Shown here in pieces: positions 34,885 to 46,551 of a stretch of DNA of 64,000 bases. Numbering within the stretch: the first letter of the stretch is position 1; every line of letters begins with the position of its first letter. Position numbers and translations under genes: made by a program. The stretch lies in assembly GCA_020744425.1 (NCBI GenBank), contig JAGMUV010000003.1, positions 2,852,001-2,916,000 on the forward strand. The letters run 5' to 3'. Below the pieces are notes generated by a model that saw only the letters and a program-made list of their open reading frames with translations, searched no databases and was not told the origin of the DNA. Source of the stretch: Dactylonectria macrodidyma. Its lineage: Eukaryota; Ascomycota; Sordariomycetes; Hypocreales; Nectriaceae.

Positions 34885-37096
34885 GGTGGCGACTGCCTTG
34901 CGAGTGAGCAGTCAATAAGTAAAGATTTTAAGGAAACCAGAGGGGACGTCAACGAAGAGGGGGTAACATGAACCTGGGGACGAGGGAGGCCCGGAGAGAC
35001 GCGCTAAAGCATGCAGATAAATCGATGGAGAGAGAAAAGACGCCATCAATGTGTGTACAGCAAGACCCGGCAGGTCGGGGAGAGGGGCAAGGCCGGCTAT
35101 AAGGCATAGTACCTAGGTAGGCACTCATGTAAGTTACAGACTACAGTAGTACACAAGTAGGGACGAAAGACTACCGAATCGCCAAGTGGCGCTCCGTAAT
35201 AATGATGGTTGCTTCTTGGCTTGGCCTTGGCCCAAGACGGCAGCCCGACAACTTTCACAGCCAATCCTCAGCTGCAGCACCGTTGCTAGCTCGCCTTATT
35301 TCCGGGCCAGCGGGCCTCAACCAGCGGAAAAGCAGACAGGGCAGGCAAAGCAGAGGAGACAAAGCAGGACAAAGAAGCAGCCAGACGCGGCAGGGCGGCA
35401 GGGCGGCAGATCATGGCAAACCCCGCGAGTGGTGGCAGCTTAATTTTGATTATGCACGCCTTCTTCCATGACCGCTATTTACGCAGCACCACTGGAAAAC
35501 CCCACACGCGCTGGGCACTTGTTGGGACAATCAGAGGGCAGCATACGTATCGAGTCTGGTTTGTCAGGTATGACTTACCTATATGGATGTCGTACCCGAC
35601 TCTCTCTCTCATGTGACAGACGGGAGCCGTTGGTGGAAAACATAAGGGAAAAAAAGTTAATCGCTATCACAACCCCGGTTCCTTGTATGTAAGAGACATG
35701 TGAGGAGGAGCTCCCATGTTGCAGTGATGCACATCCCATCTTCTAGCTGCCCACCACCAACCCCAAACGGATCATCATAGGGCTGGGTAGACTGGGTAAC
35801 TCCATTTGACCATTCCCTCCTTGCTAATAACACAATGCCACGTCCCCCACAGCCCTTTCTCCCACTTCACGGTTCCCCGTCACCGCCACACGCTGGCTGC
35901 AAATGCACGGAACCTTTGACATCCATCCGCCCTCTCAGTCCAATGAAATATTTACCTACCTTAGGCAAATCCTCTTCATAGAACCTTCAATGGACTCATC
36001 CGTCTCTTCCGAAGTTCCTCCGTCTCCCCGTCTCCACGTCTCGCGCCTGTCCCATTTGTAGCATAGCCGTCGGCCCCGGGTGGCATCGAAATTGGTGGAT
36101 GGCGGTGGTGGTGGTAATGATCTATTACTTATTAGCACTCAACAAATGCTCAAGTTATTCGTCACCGCCACCACGGACATTGCGTTTCAAACTAACCCCG
36201 AGGCGGTGGATAAATGACAAGACAGGCGCGCAAAGACTTGGAAAAAAAATGCGTATGAAATAAGAAATAGCCACCACAAAAAACAAGGGTTTCCCAGTTC
36301 GCCATCCTCCACTTACTTTCTCCCCATGACAGGCCAAAAGGTGTCTCTGGGCTGGAGGGGAACTTTGCTGGCCAATCGGCGTCCGCCTCACGAATCAGTC
36401 AGTGACCCTCCCGGACCCAACAAACCATGCGATGTCACGTCCGACACAAATATAGTCTAAAACAATCCAATTGGAACCTACACCAATTCACCCGTCCTCT
36501 AGAAGATCGTTTTCTATGATGCCATTGCTGCCTTATTTCCACTCTGTCGGTAATGGCCGTGCAAGTATACCATGTCACAGATATGCAAATGCTCCCACTA
36601 ACATTCGGCCGCAACCTGTACAGTGCCTTCAGATCATCACTCTCAAAGTCCTCACTCTCTTTCATAGCCATTCATGTTCCGGAATCGTTGTCGGTGGTCC
36701 ATCTGTCTTTTGTGTAGCCGTATTGACAAGGTGTTACAATTCTATCCTCGGTTAAAATACATGTTACATCGAAAGCTCTCCTCGCTCCCGAGCTTCCGAG
36801 ATCATTTGCTGAAATACACTCGACGGAACCGAGTAGGTGTAAGGTAGAGTTGAGTGCCTCCATATGCTGCCGTGGCCTCGCCCAGCCAATTTCCCTCTGC
36901 TGCCATTGTCCCCAGCTTATCGGGGTGGCTATGCCCATGCCTTGTCCAACGCCGCAGCCAATCCCCGTCCTGCCTCAAGTTCCCCAAGATCCATCTCCTT
37001 TCTGCTCTTCTCTCCATCGGCCTCAGCAATGAGCCGTGTGGTCCACTCGGCAGGGAGAATACGACTTCTCGTGCTCACCATTGACATTTGGAGTCC
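34466..37096. other. Non-coding region between BOR1-like promoter and m-AAA protease 3' end, about 2.6 kb
   Basis: The first part should hold the promoter and 5' UTR of the transporter gene, including an A-rich tract at 34851-34884. A CCTAGGTAGG-type motif lies at 35108-35122. No open frame here exceeds 100 codons or shows a domain. The last few hundred bases probably contain the 3' UTR of the protease gene. Confidence 0.55.
34851..34884. repeat. A-rich homopolymer tract
   Basis: Twenty-two A residues, one G, then eleven A residues, about 390 bases upstream of the transporter start codon (a poly-T tract on the coding strand). Confidence 0.88.
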
Positions 37097-39843
37097 TTAG
37101 AGTCGGTCCGCCTCATCCCGCATGCTCTTGAAGGCTGGGGCCGGCGTCGGCGGCTCCTTGGGCGTATCCGTCTCCTCCGGGAATGGAGGCGGCGCACTCT
37201 TCTCTTTGCCTCCTCCGAAATACTTCTCAAAGTCCTCATTGTCGTCAAACGGTCGCTTGCCCAGGATGCGGACCATGTCGTCTCGCACCAGCACCTCCTT
37301 CTTGAGCAGCTCCTGTGCGATCAAGCCCACCTCCGTCTTCTTTTCCGTGAGGAGGTCACGACACCGTTGGTAAGCCTGTTCAACGATCCGAGACACCTCC
37401 TGGTCGATCTGCTGAGCTGTAGACTCGGCAAAGGGCTTCTGCATCCGATTGGGGTCGTTTTCGAAGTGTACTGGTCCCACCTTCTCCGACATCCCCCATT
37501 GGGTCACCATATTCCGTGCCATCTGTGAAACCTTCTTGAAGTCGTCACTGGCTCCCGTCGTCACGGTGGGGAAGTGGAGCTCCTCGGACACACGGCCGCC
37601 CATCGTCATGGCCATACGATCCATGAGCTGGTTGGTGTTCATCAAGTAGGCGTCCTGCGGCAGGTATTGAGCATAGCCGAGAGCACCCTGGCCTCGAGGG
37701 ATAATCGACACCTTCAGCAAAGGATCCGCGTGCTCCAGGAACCAACCGCAGATGGCATGGCCAGCCTCGTGGTACGCCACCGTTTTCTTCTCCAATGGCT
37801 TTAGCACCAACGACTTGCGCTCAAGACCGCCAATCACTCGCTCGATGGCTCGCTCAAAGTGATCCATTTTGACGTCATCAGCGTTGCCGCGGGCAGCTAC
37901 TCTCATGTCAGTTACTTTGTTCTCCATCAGAGTTATAAATCAGACGTACCAATCAGGGCAGCCTCGTTGACGACATTGGCAATGTCAGCTCCAGAAAAGC
38001 CAGGGGTCAAGGTAGCAAGTCGGCCGACTAGGTACTCGTGATCCTCATTGGTAACAATCTTGTTGAGGTACACCTTGAAGATCTCTTGTCGTCCCTTCAT
38101 CGTTGGTCGGTCAATGAAGATGTGTCGGTCAAATCGTCCAGGTCGCATTAGAGCCTTGTCCAGCATGTCTGCTCGGTTGGTACCAGCCAAAACGACAACC
38201 TGCTCCCGCGTGTTGAATCCGTCCATCTCGGTAAGGATCTGGTTCAGTGTAGCCTCCCGCTCGTCGTTGCCGCCAAATCCCTTGCCACTTTCCTGACGTG
38301 CTCGGCCGATGGCGTCGATCTCGTCAATGAAGATGATGCAGGGTGCGTTCTTTCGGCCCTCGGCGAACAAGTCTCGCACTCGAGAGGGACCAACACCCAC
38401 GAACATCTCCACAAACTCGGAACCACTCACACTGAAAAAAGGAACGCCCGACTCGCCGGCCGTCGCCTTGGCGAGCAGCGTCTTACCGGTACCGGGGGGG
38501 CCGGCAAGAATTGCGCCTCGGGGAATCTTGGCTCCCAGCTTCTCAAACTTCTCGGGCTGCTTCAGGAAGCTCACAAACTCCATAATCTCCGTCTTTGCCT
38601 CCTCCAGACCAGCCACGTCTGAGAACTTGACCTTTACAGCACTCTCGGCGTTAAACTTCTTGGCCTTGCTCTTGCCAAAGTTGAACATTCCGCCACTTGC
38701 GCCACCACGACCGCCCATTGACCGCTGGGTCCAGAGGATCAGACCAATGAACAGAAGTGTCGGACCAAAGGCTAGGAGAAGATTGCCGAATGTGCCACCG
38801 CCAGACTCGTAGCTAACAGGGATTCTCTCTGAAGGAGGGATGCCAAGTTGGTCTTGAGCCTCCTCCAACTTCCTCTCAAAAGACTCGACAGACCCGATAG
38901 AGAAGACGTATGTCTTCCGGGGGGTCTGGCCATTTTCAGTAGCGTTGCCAGAAGCCGATGCGTGTAGCTCAACTCGGACCTGAGATCCGTTGATGACGAC
39001 CAACTTCTGCACAAGCCCCTTGTCGAGGAACGCTTTTCTCATCTCCTGCCATGTAATCTCCTTCTCCGAGAAAGGGTTGGCGATGAGTTCCGCAATCCAT
39101 ACAGTAACACCGATAGCAATGCCAGTTTGGATGGCCTCCAGCCAACCACTCCTCTCGCTCTTGGGTGGCTTGCCACCTTGCTTACTAGGGTCAGTTTCCT
39201 TGGACTTGACGTTTTCAGTACTGTCTTCTTTGGCTCCTTCTGATCGCTGCCTAGATTGACCCTTATCTTTAGAATCATTATCCATTCGGAAAGACGAGAA
39301 AGAGCCGTTCTGATCCTCATATTGTTCAAGCTCAACCATTCGCTCCGTAATCATGTAGATGCATCGCATGAGTCGTCCCTTGTCCAGAATCGTGAGACTT
39401 CCTTCGCCCTTGCGCAGCTTGGTGAGCAAATCCCGAGTCTCAGGAGGTGCTCCCGTTTGTTGAAGTTTGCTTAGAAGATTCTTGGCCATGGGTCGGTGAG
39501 CCTCGGGAATCCTGCCAATGAATTGCTCGAGGTGGGCAATCTCTTCTTTTGCCAAATGAATCCAGCCCTCGGGCAAGGGTGGTAGCTTCGGGGCATTCTG
39601 GATTTTCGAGGGGTTAGGGTCGTTGGTGTTGGTGTCTTTGTCGTTGTTGGATCGGGGTTCTTGGTCTGGAGGGGTGGGCTGAGACGAGTACGCTCTCCTC
39701 GCCCGGATCGCAAATGCCGCCGAGGTCTTCGAGGGGATTGATCTTGCGATAATAGATGGTCGTGCACATATGCGAAGTGCAGGCTGTGCTGAGAGCCGCG
39801 CAACCCGCGCGAGCTGGCTCGATTGTCGCAAATATCTCGACAT
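37097..39843 (-). CDS. Mitochondrial m-AAA protease subunit (Yta12/Afg3, FtsH family)
   Basis: Exons 39843-37950 and 37896-37097 (intron 53 nt) give 897 residues. It is an ATP-dependent zinc metalloprotease of the inner mitochondrial membrane, facing the matrix. It degrades misfolded membrane proteins and processes substrates such as ribosomal protein MrpL32. Seen: a basic targeting sequence with RRAYSSQP; an FtsH-type N-terminal domain flanked by two membrane segments; the AAA domain with Walker A GPPGTGKT (Lys454), the [16 protein letters not shown] pore loop region, Walker [12 protein letters not shown] and the arginine-finger region; then the zinc site His674-Glu-x-x-His678 (VAYHEAGHA). 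The intron falls between the AAA and protease domains. The two membrane segments and matrix-facing layout favour the m-AAA type over i-AAA Yme1. Which of the two fungal m-AAA paralogs it is was not decided. Confidence 0.94.
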
Positions 39844-40612
39844 GATGAGTATCCAAGCTTGCGCAAGTGCGGAACCACCGGAGTCGTGGGGGGGAGAAGA
39901 GACGCGCGGGCACCCTGCTATATCATGAGGGATTGCGGCTCGAGCCGAAACGAGCTGGCGATTTATTGAGGAGCAGAATTCCGTGCAATTAGCGAGACCT
40001 CGGGGTTTCTGGCTCTAATGGGATCGGATTGTTGATGACACCACCAGCCGGAGTAGAAGCTTCTGGTGATGAGTCCATCAACTTCGTTAGCTCGAAAATT
40101 GGGCGCTATCACGTGCCGTCGGAAGACGACGGGGTCCGCCCAGTGGCGGTTCAGGGTAGCGCGTCAGCGAGTCGATGCCTATGACGGACGGATTTCGCCC
40201 CTTCTCTAGGCCTGAAGGTAGCACCTAACGAATAGGTACCTACCTACGTAGTACATATGTAGGTATTAGTGAATCCGCCAGTTTGCATGCGCTGTTAGTT
40301 AGGTAGGTTTATTGAATCAGACCACTGTGTATTCTTTCGCTAGCCTTGGCTCTCTTCACATATTTCATAAGAATTTATTTCTTTTGTGTCGGAAGTCATC
40401 CCGTCATCGAGTCAGTCTCGAGCTGTCATCCGATTCGCCCCGACGTAATAACTCACTCATTCCCTCACAAGTGACGGCTGAGGCAGCCTCAACTGACGGC
40501 CTCAGATTCACGTCGCCAACTGACAAGATCCTTGTAATTCCGAGAGTTACATTGAGGTTTATATTACGTGTGCACCAATTATGAGAGGGCCAGCCTTTTC
40601 AGCATCTATTTG
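39844..40612. other. Intergenic region, 769 bases
   Basis: It contains the promoter of the protease gene and the 3' UTR of the methyltransferase gene, which are in tandem on the minus strand. A cluster of GGTACCTACCTACGTA/TATGTAGGTA palindromic motifs lies at about 40234-40266. No coding frame of note. Confidence 0.55.
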
Positions 40613-41671
40613 CTATGAGAATTGAATGAGTAGTGATCGTATGAGACCACTTCCTCTTACCGGCACATATTTTCTCTGGCCGTTTTGCGTCGCAATTTCT
40701 ATACCAGCATCTTCATCCTCCCTAGCCTCTAAATCAGGCCAGTCCCTCCATACTTCAACTCGAGAAGCGCTGGCAAACGCATGCTGGAAATAGAGTTGCA
40801 ACACACGGCTGGCTTGATTGTAGTCGCCAATCTCAAACAGTATGGCTTTTGGCCGAAAGCGTGCCACAATATTCAAGAGTCGATGATAAAATACATCCTC
40901 AGGACTGCACTCGATAGGGCAAGGGAGATGGTCGCCAGGGATGAGAGCAAGTTGTGGCTCGTACTTGCGGACAGAATATCCGAGTTGACCACGACCATGA
41001 TTCCAAATATCTCGCGAGATGTACGGAGGGTTTGAGACGAGAACATCCCAGCGAGAACTTGCAAGCTGCTCGATGTCACTGTCACTGAAAATGTCCGCAT
41101 GTTTTATAGTGAGGGTCTGTCGGGGGGTCGGTTCAGAAAGGGTTCCCAGCCCAATATTGCGAGTAATGTTCTCATTGGCAAGCTGGATTGCCTTGGTTGA
41201 AATGTCAACGCCTTGGACGTGCAAGTTCTTGGCGAACCGCTGCAAGGATGAAAATAGTAGAAGAGGGATGCACCCCGTCCCCGTGCAGAAGTCGATCACA
41301 TTAAGCCCTGAGTCATCTTGACCAGGTCGTGGATCCAACAACTTGCCTGACTTAATGAGATCTATGAGGTGAAGTGTGTATGCTTCTGTTTCTGGTCTGG
41401 GGATGAGGACGCCGCGTCTACAGTTGAGGTCTAGTGAGCCAAATGGCTGCGAGCCTAGCACGTACTGCAAGGGGACACCTTTTCCCCTTTGCCGACATAG
41501 TTCTTTCAAGCGTTCGGGTTTTCGATGTGTGCATGTCTCACTGACATGGCTCTTTATCCACCGCAGCTCATTGTGCGCTGATTCAATGTTGCGACAAGCA
41601 GGAAGGAGTGTAGCGAGGTGCGGCGAATGCCGTTGAGCACGCCGAAATAAAGATGGCGGAAGGCGTGGCAT
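40613..41671 (-). CDS. HemK/PrmC-type protein-(glutamine-N5) methyltransferase, Mtq1-like, mitochondrial
   Basis: A single exon of 352 residues. The enzyme family uses S-adenosylmethionine to methylate the Gln of the GGQ motif in class 1 release factors, needed for efficient translation termination. Seen: the N-terminal helical domain; motif I for SAM binding (VIDFCTGTGCIPLLL, residues 125-139); the acidic residue after strand 2 (QGVDIS); and the catalytic Asn-Pro-Pro-Tyr at 214-217 with the family-typical YISRDIW behind it. The LIPRPETEAYT segment (residues 89-99) is the usual family signature. The first 30 residues are basic and free of acids (MPRLPPSLFRRAQRH), favouring the mitochondrial Mtq1 over cytosolic Mtq2, which is shorter. 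The frame stays open another 46 codons upstream, but from a non-ATG codon, so the ATG at 41671 was chosen. Confidence 0.9.
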   Translation of the reverse strand: MPRLPPSLFRRAQRHSPHLATLLPACRNIESAHNELRWIKSHVSETCTHRKPERLKELCRQRGKGVPLQYVLGSQPFGSLDLNCRRGVLIPRPETEAYTLHLIDLIKSGKLLDPRPGQDDSGLNVIDFCTGTGCIPLLLFSSLQRFAKNLHVQGVDISTKAIQLANENITRNIGLGTLSEPTPRQTLTIKHADIFSDSDIEQLASSRWDVLVSNPPYISRDIWNHGRGQLGYSVRKYEPQLALIPGDHLPCPIECSPEDVFYHRLLNIVARFRPKAILFEIGDYNQASRVLQLYFQHAFASASRVEVWRDWPDLEAREDEDAGIEIATQNGQRKYVPVRGSGLIRSLLIQFS

Positions 41672-42117
41672 TGATTGCAGCAAACATAGTTTGCAGAAAA
41701 ATGCGGAAAAAAAGAAATAGACGATTCTCTCACCTGTCAGTGATCCAATTGACGAAGGAGCCGGTTGATGGACAGGGAAGAATCCGAGCTTCGTCGGTGA
41801 GTTACACAAGGGTGCTAACTGGTTTAGCCGATCATTAGCCTTTTGTCGCCTTTGTGATGGGGCACCTAGATTGTCGCAACCTTGTCAACCTTGTCAATCC
41901 CATCTGGATTCACTCTGTATTATTGTGGATGTCCGAAACCTTTGCATTCAACCACGAGCTCCTTTTTCTTGGTTATACATAAATATCCCACAGGACCTCT
42001 TCTTGTCACTCAGTATTTGTCATTTCACGGCACATCGACTGTGCTCTGCATCGGGTCCCTCGAATCATCTTGCCACCTTACCACGACGCCTAGCTTTGCT
42101 GAATTCAAGCCGACACG
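41672..42117. promoter_or_regulatory. Shared divergent promoter region, methyltransferase / RPB11
   Basis: This 446-base spacer separates two genes transcribed away from each other. The assignment comes from orientation; no named motif is claimed. Confidence 0.6.
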
Positions 42118-43291
42118 ATGAACGCGCCAGACCGGTGAGCCAAACATCTTCCTTATGTCATCTGTTTTAGCACCACCAGATTGCTTTGTTTCTCTACTTG
42201 AACGTGTCGGATGCTAGGCTCAGCACACCCGCTGCCTCACCGATATCGTGCCAACACCGTCAACTCATGCTAGTGACAACCGCCCTCTTTGCCCAGCACC
42301 TCGCAAACGAGATCTGCATCTCATCTCCCTTGATCAAACACATTCAAAATAGAGGTTTGGTATCAGGCTCCCAAGGTTATCGTGGGACCTGGCCAATTCT
42401 TGGATGGGCGGAGAACTGATGATGTTGGATTTCAATGGACGGGTTCAGGGGCCAAGTTATCCCCATTGGTGCAGACTACTAGGTAGTCTACACGAATCTG
42501 ATTGCCTCATTCGGAGGGTTTGCTACCCGGACCATACAATGATTCGTTTGAGCGTATTCGACAGGTTGGCTTATCATTTGCCCACTCCTGCCGGGTGGCG
42601 CCAGCTGGCAACAATCCCCCATACAAGCCCGGCCTGGCTCTCCCCAAAATCCCGATCCTTGGAACCAGCACATCTTCCTCAACACCTCTCTCTCCCAATT
42701 CTCACCAAAAGCACTGCATCTTGACTATGGCCGGCGGAAATCCCAAGCACTTCAATCTACAGGACGACCCGTTACGTTATTTGCGGCGGCATCTTCATGA
42801 CCAACACTGACGGCTGAAACAGTTTCGAGCTTTTCCTGCTCGGAGAGGGCGAGAAGAAGATTGAGGAGAAGGTTTACTCTGGTGAGTTCGCCAGTAGGAT
42901 GCTAGTCCTTCATTTCTCACACCTACGATAGGCATGTCCAACACATCCGATTTCGTGCTCAAGAAGGAGGACCACACCCTTGGCAACCTTCTTTCCGAGC
43001 ACATCAAGGCCCACCCCAATGTCTACATGGCTGGATACAAGAGTACGTAGTGAGGCTGCCCACAGACCGTCTCCTGTGCTTACCTCTATTATAGTTGCTC
43101 ACCCCAACGTACCGGAGCTTTTCATCCGTATCCAGACGGACGGCACCATCACACCCCGTGACGTGTTCACTTCTGTGTGTGAGAAACTCATTAACCAGCT
43201 TGAGATGCTCCATCAAGAATTCACGCGGGAGTGGGAGCTGAGACGTATCACCAACACCGGAGAGCAGGGAAACATGCAGAACGGTCACTAA
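42118..43291 (+). CDS. RPB11: DNA-directed RNA polymerase II subunit RPB11
   Basis: Exons 42118-42134, 42823-42881, 42932-43042 and 43095-43291 give 127 residues. RPB11 pairs with RPB3 in the alpha-like dimer that starts polymerase assembly in the nucleus. The start MNAPDRFELFLLGEGEKKI is the conserved fungal N-terminus and is rebuilt only by joining the 17-nt first exon across a 688-nt intron. The hallmark KKEDHTLGNLLSEHIK and the C-terminal EKLINQL..LHQEFTREWE helix are present. The other introns are 50 and 52 nt. The long first intron is exceptional for this window. Inside it is an ATG at 42727 with a 27-codon frame that ends before exon 2; I regard it as non-coding intron sequence. The gene is convergent with LSM5. 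Confidence 0.94.
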
Positions 43292-43602
43292 TGGGAGCAA
43301 TGGCGGGATGGATATCTCCGGCTAGACGCAGACTCCATGGGCGGCAGGCGTTGGGGACTTCATGTTAATTTTCAGCAAAAATATGGGCAAATACTAGTTA
43401 AGGGTCAAATGTATTCATGTCCTGCTGTGGGGCACTTTGACTTGGATTCATGAGCAACACAGGTGACATTTGCATCCCCAGAAGCTACCAGAAAATCTGG
43501 CGCGTAGTGCGATAGAGAATCCATTACAGACTGACCCGGTCCCATATTTAGCTTGGCGTAGATCATGTTCAAGTGATGCTTTCGTCTTTACATCCCCGTG
43601 GT
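43292..43602. other. Convergent intergenic region, 311 bases
   Basis: Holds the 3' UTRs of RPB11 and LSM5; nothing else seen. Confidence 0.6.
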
Positions 43603-44135
43603 TCAAGCAAGCCCTTCTGGCCCCTCACCTCCAGGGATCAACTGACACCCGACAGTTAGCAACATGCTATCAAAAAAGGTTCACAATGCTAGACGTACCA
43701 TGCAAATGTTGTTTCCATTTAATAGGATCTTGGGCAGCTTGGTGTGGTTTCCGGAGTAGTCGCTATTCAGTTAGTCTCATTCTAGCAGTTCACGGAGAGA
43801 AAAAAAAACGGTGCGTACAATTCGGTCACATCCTCCAACACCATGTCTGCAACATTAGTTAGCAAATGAATATGTTTGCGATGAAATGACATTACTCACT
43901 GACGTAGTCGTCGAAGCCAAGGAGAGTTCCGCTAAATTCTATCACAACCCATCAGCAGCGGCGGCAACATGACTGACCGGCTTGCCTCACCCTTGTCTCC
44001 CTTCATGATGACCCAGATCCTGGAGCCAACGCACTTGTCGATAAGCTCTGGTTCAATGTTAGCAAATGTTGGGATGAGGCGGTTGTGTGTCGCAGTAGCG
44101 GAGGGCTCACCGAGGGGTAACAATTGAGAAGCCAT
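43603..44135 (-). CDS. LSM5: U6 snRNA-associated Sm-like protein LSm5
   Basis: Six exons (44135-44111, 44047-43991, 43938-43900, 43846-43819, 43762-43699, 43641-43603) give 83 residues, the normal LSm5 length. LSm5 sits in the heptameric LSm2-8 ring on U6 snRNA in the nucleus and in the LSm1-7 ring that starts mRNA decay in the cytoplasm. Joining the exons yields MASQLLPLELIDKC, then the Sm1 motif with WVIMKGDKEFSG, FDDYVNMVLEDV, and the Sm2 motif ILLNGNNICMLIPGGE, a close match to the family throughout. All five introns (52-63 nt) have GT..AG ends and every junction keeps the frame, so the gene model is firm despite exons of only 25-64 nt. No single open frame covers it. Confidence 0.96.
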
Positions 44136-44725
44136 GGCGATGAGAGTGTGCGGATTAGATGGTGGTAGCCGGGCAGCTTTGTGACGGTCCGACCTTCCGG
44201 ATACGCAAAAAGGCGATCGACTGGGCGTACTTGAAAAAAGCCCTTGGTGCTTGAATTACTGTTGGTCTTCGTTTGTCGTTGAATCTCCGTTGATGTCGCC
44301 CAAACTGTCGCAAAGTGGGATGGAGATGCAAGGGTCGAGGCGTGAGCACGTCCCCACGTGAGCCCGCGTGGGTGACTAAGCAGAGGCGACTCAAGTCCAC
44401 GCCAATGGTGGTGAAGGGATCAACAAGTCGCCAACAACATCACGCCAATCCGAGTGTGGATGCCTAGACCAAAGATATAGCGCATTCTCGCTTAGGTCAT
44501 GGTCATTGATCGCGATGGTAAATCAGTGCTAACTGCGGCGGAACCTCCATCTCCTTCGATGATATATCACAAGGGACGGGCGACCATTGCTAGCAATGTA
44601 ATCAGACCCGCCAAAAGACCACATTCACTGCTAGCCCATACGAGGTCAGATAGCACCCTACCGCCCCTCTTTCTCCCCGAATAATTTCTGACATAGAGTA
44701 TAAATTTAGACGATACAAACCCAGC
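44136..44725. promoter_or_regulatory. Shared divergent promoter region, LSM5 / exonuclease gene
   Basis: 590 bases between the two start codons. A TATAAAT-like sequence occurs at about 44700, 25 bases upstream of the exonuclease ATG, so it may be leader rather than a TATA box. Otherwise no feature seen. Confidence 0.5.
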
Positions 44726-46409
44726 ATGTCGTCCCCCTCTCATCAGAGCAAGCTTTGGAATCCAGACTGTGGCATTCGGTTCTCTCCAAGGACTGAAGCT
44801 CCGCCCCTCTATCCCGCCTTAGACTTGCTTCGTTTTACCCATGCCACACCGTTCGGCGCCAGCAATGCCAGCAATATCACTCAGCCGGTGGCTCAACCGG
44901 CGGTAGTTGACCCTGAGGACTTTGGGGTAGATGAGCAGTTCGAACTTGATGCAGCCGAATGGTTTGATCAGCAAGATGCGATGACGACCCTGGTTGGGCC
45001 TGGACAAGACGTTCAATATTCCCAGAAACCCCAAAGGCCTCAAGAAGCTATGGAAGGGACCAGTGATCCTTCTCCCGGAACAAACGACAATGCAAAGGTC
45101 GAGGAAGAGGTTCTTCCACCACTTACTTCACTGGACTATAACATCAACAAGGAGCTATTTCAAGCCGCTCGGAATACCAAGGAGGGAGCTCCCGGGTCGT
45201 TCTGGTCTCACACCATGTACCAGCACATGCAGAGTGATGGCTCAGTGCAAAGAGTGAAAGTACACTATTGTACGAGCAAGCATACCATGGAATACGTTTG
45301 CGAAAAGTATTTCCTAAACGAGAAGGTCCTTGGATTCGATCTAGAATGGATGGCTTATGTGAAGTCGTCAGCGGGTCCCCGTCAAAACGTCTCTCTCATA
45401 CAGATCGCGAGTCCGAGCCGCATAGCCCTCTTCCATGTCGCCCGATTTATTAAAGACGACTTCATTGGCCCGAAATTTCGGCAGATTATGGAAGACGAGA
45501 GCGTGAGCAAGGCGGGGGTAAATATCCGGGGTGATTGCACTAGGCTCAAGACCTTCTTTGGCATCGAGACGAAAGGCATCTTCGAGCTTAGCCATCTCTA
45601 CAAATTGGTCAAACATACAAAAGAGAACAATTTGAGTCTCATCAACAAAAGGGTGGTGGCCATGGCCATCCAAGTCAAAGATTACCTTCGCCTTCCTTTG
45701 TATAAGGGCGAATCGGTCCGCACGAGCAATTGGATGTTGGCTCTCAATGACTCACAAATTTCGTGTAGGTTTGATTGAGACCTTTGTCGGTATCCGCTAA
45801 TACGTATCAGATTCCGCATCAGATGCATATGCTGGCATCCAGCTCTACTACGTCCTGGATGAGGAAAGGCAAAAATTGGACCCGTGTCCCCCGAAGCCGG
45901 AGTTCATCGAGAAACGAGCGCCTGCCAAGGTGGTTGAAGCAGCCAAAGTTGATGAAGATGCCGATATCGAGCCGCCAGATAGCGAGACCAATGATGCACC
46001 AGAACCGGTGGCTGAGGCAACAAAGACTCCAAAAGCAGTCTCAGTCCCCAAGCCAAAGCATCCAGTGAATAACAGGGATTCTCGCATCCTCGCTGCTGAA
46101 GCCCAACTCCAAGTGTACCGCTCGCAGAGAAACAATCGCCTATCTGTCTCCCCCTCTGCCCTTCGTGCCTATTACATCTGGCACACCAACGACGATCTGT
46201 CTCCCGAATCTGTCGCGAAACTCTTACGCGAGCCGCCTCTAAAAACGAACACAGTTGTAACCTATATCCTTGACTCCATCGCTTTCGAGAAGTTACCGTA
46301 CCCTAAGGAGCGACTAAGAGACGAAGTTTTGTCATTTCTCTCGTCAAACAGGTTTGTTCAGACAAAGTACAAGGCGCTGATGCAGGAAGCCCAGACGGAT
46401 GAGACTTGA
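44726..46409 (+). CDS. RNase D-like 3'-5' exonuclease (DEDDy superfamily)
   Basis: Exons 44726-45764 and 45811-46409 (intron 46 nt) give 545 residues. The 3'-5' exonuclease domain covers about residues 175-365 with a complete catalytic set: Asp205 and Glu207 (GFDLEWMAY), Asp270 (NIRGDCTRL), Tyr347 and Asp351 (YSASDAYAG). The last pair is created across the splice site. Such domains remove nucleotides from 3' ends of RNA or DNA; Trp/Rrp6/WRN-type proteins are relatives. The N-terminal ~170 residues are acidic and look disordered. A charged linker of about 60 residues follows the exonuclease domain, then a helical ~100-residue C-terminal domain (about 435-540) that looks HRDC-like or winged-helix-like by eye. 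The substrate is unknown. No helicase motifs are present, so it is not a full WRN-like protein. Confidence 0.88.
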
Positions 46410-46551
46410 AAAGGCGTATTGGCGTTTCATGGAACGAAATGCCCACTGGATGCCAACATCTGCAAATGGATTTCTTTACTGGGATAGAGGATATCCTTGG
46501 TTTTTCATTTCCCAGAAGCATTCTCGCCATGTGAATTTTCCATTTCTAAAT
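46410..46551. other. Short convergent spacer, 142 bases
   Basis: Separates the stop codons of the exonuclease and YTM1; the 3' UTRs of the two genes probably overlap here. Confidence 0.6.

Noticed and set aside
42727..42810. Small frame inside the RPB11 first intron as a separate gene
   Set aside because: Only 27 codons, no family recognised, and it sits wholly in an intron required by the conserved RPB11 N-terminus.
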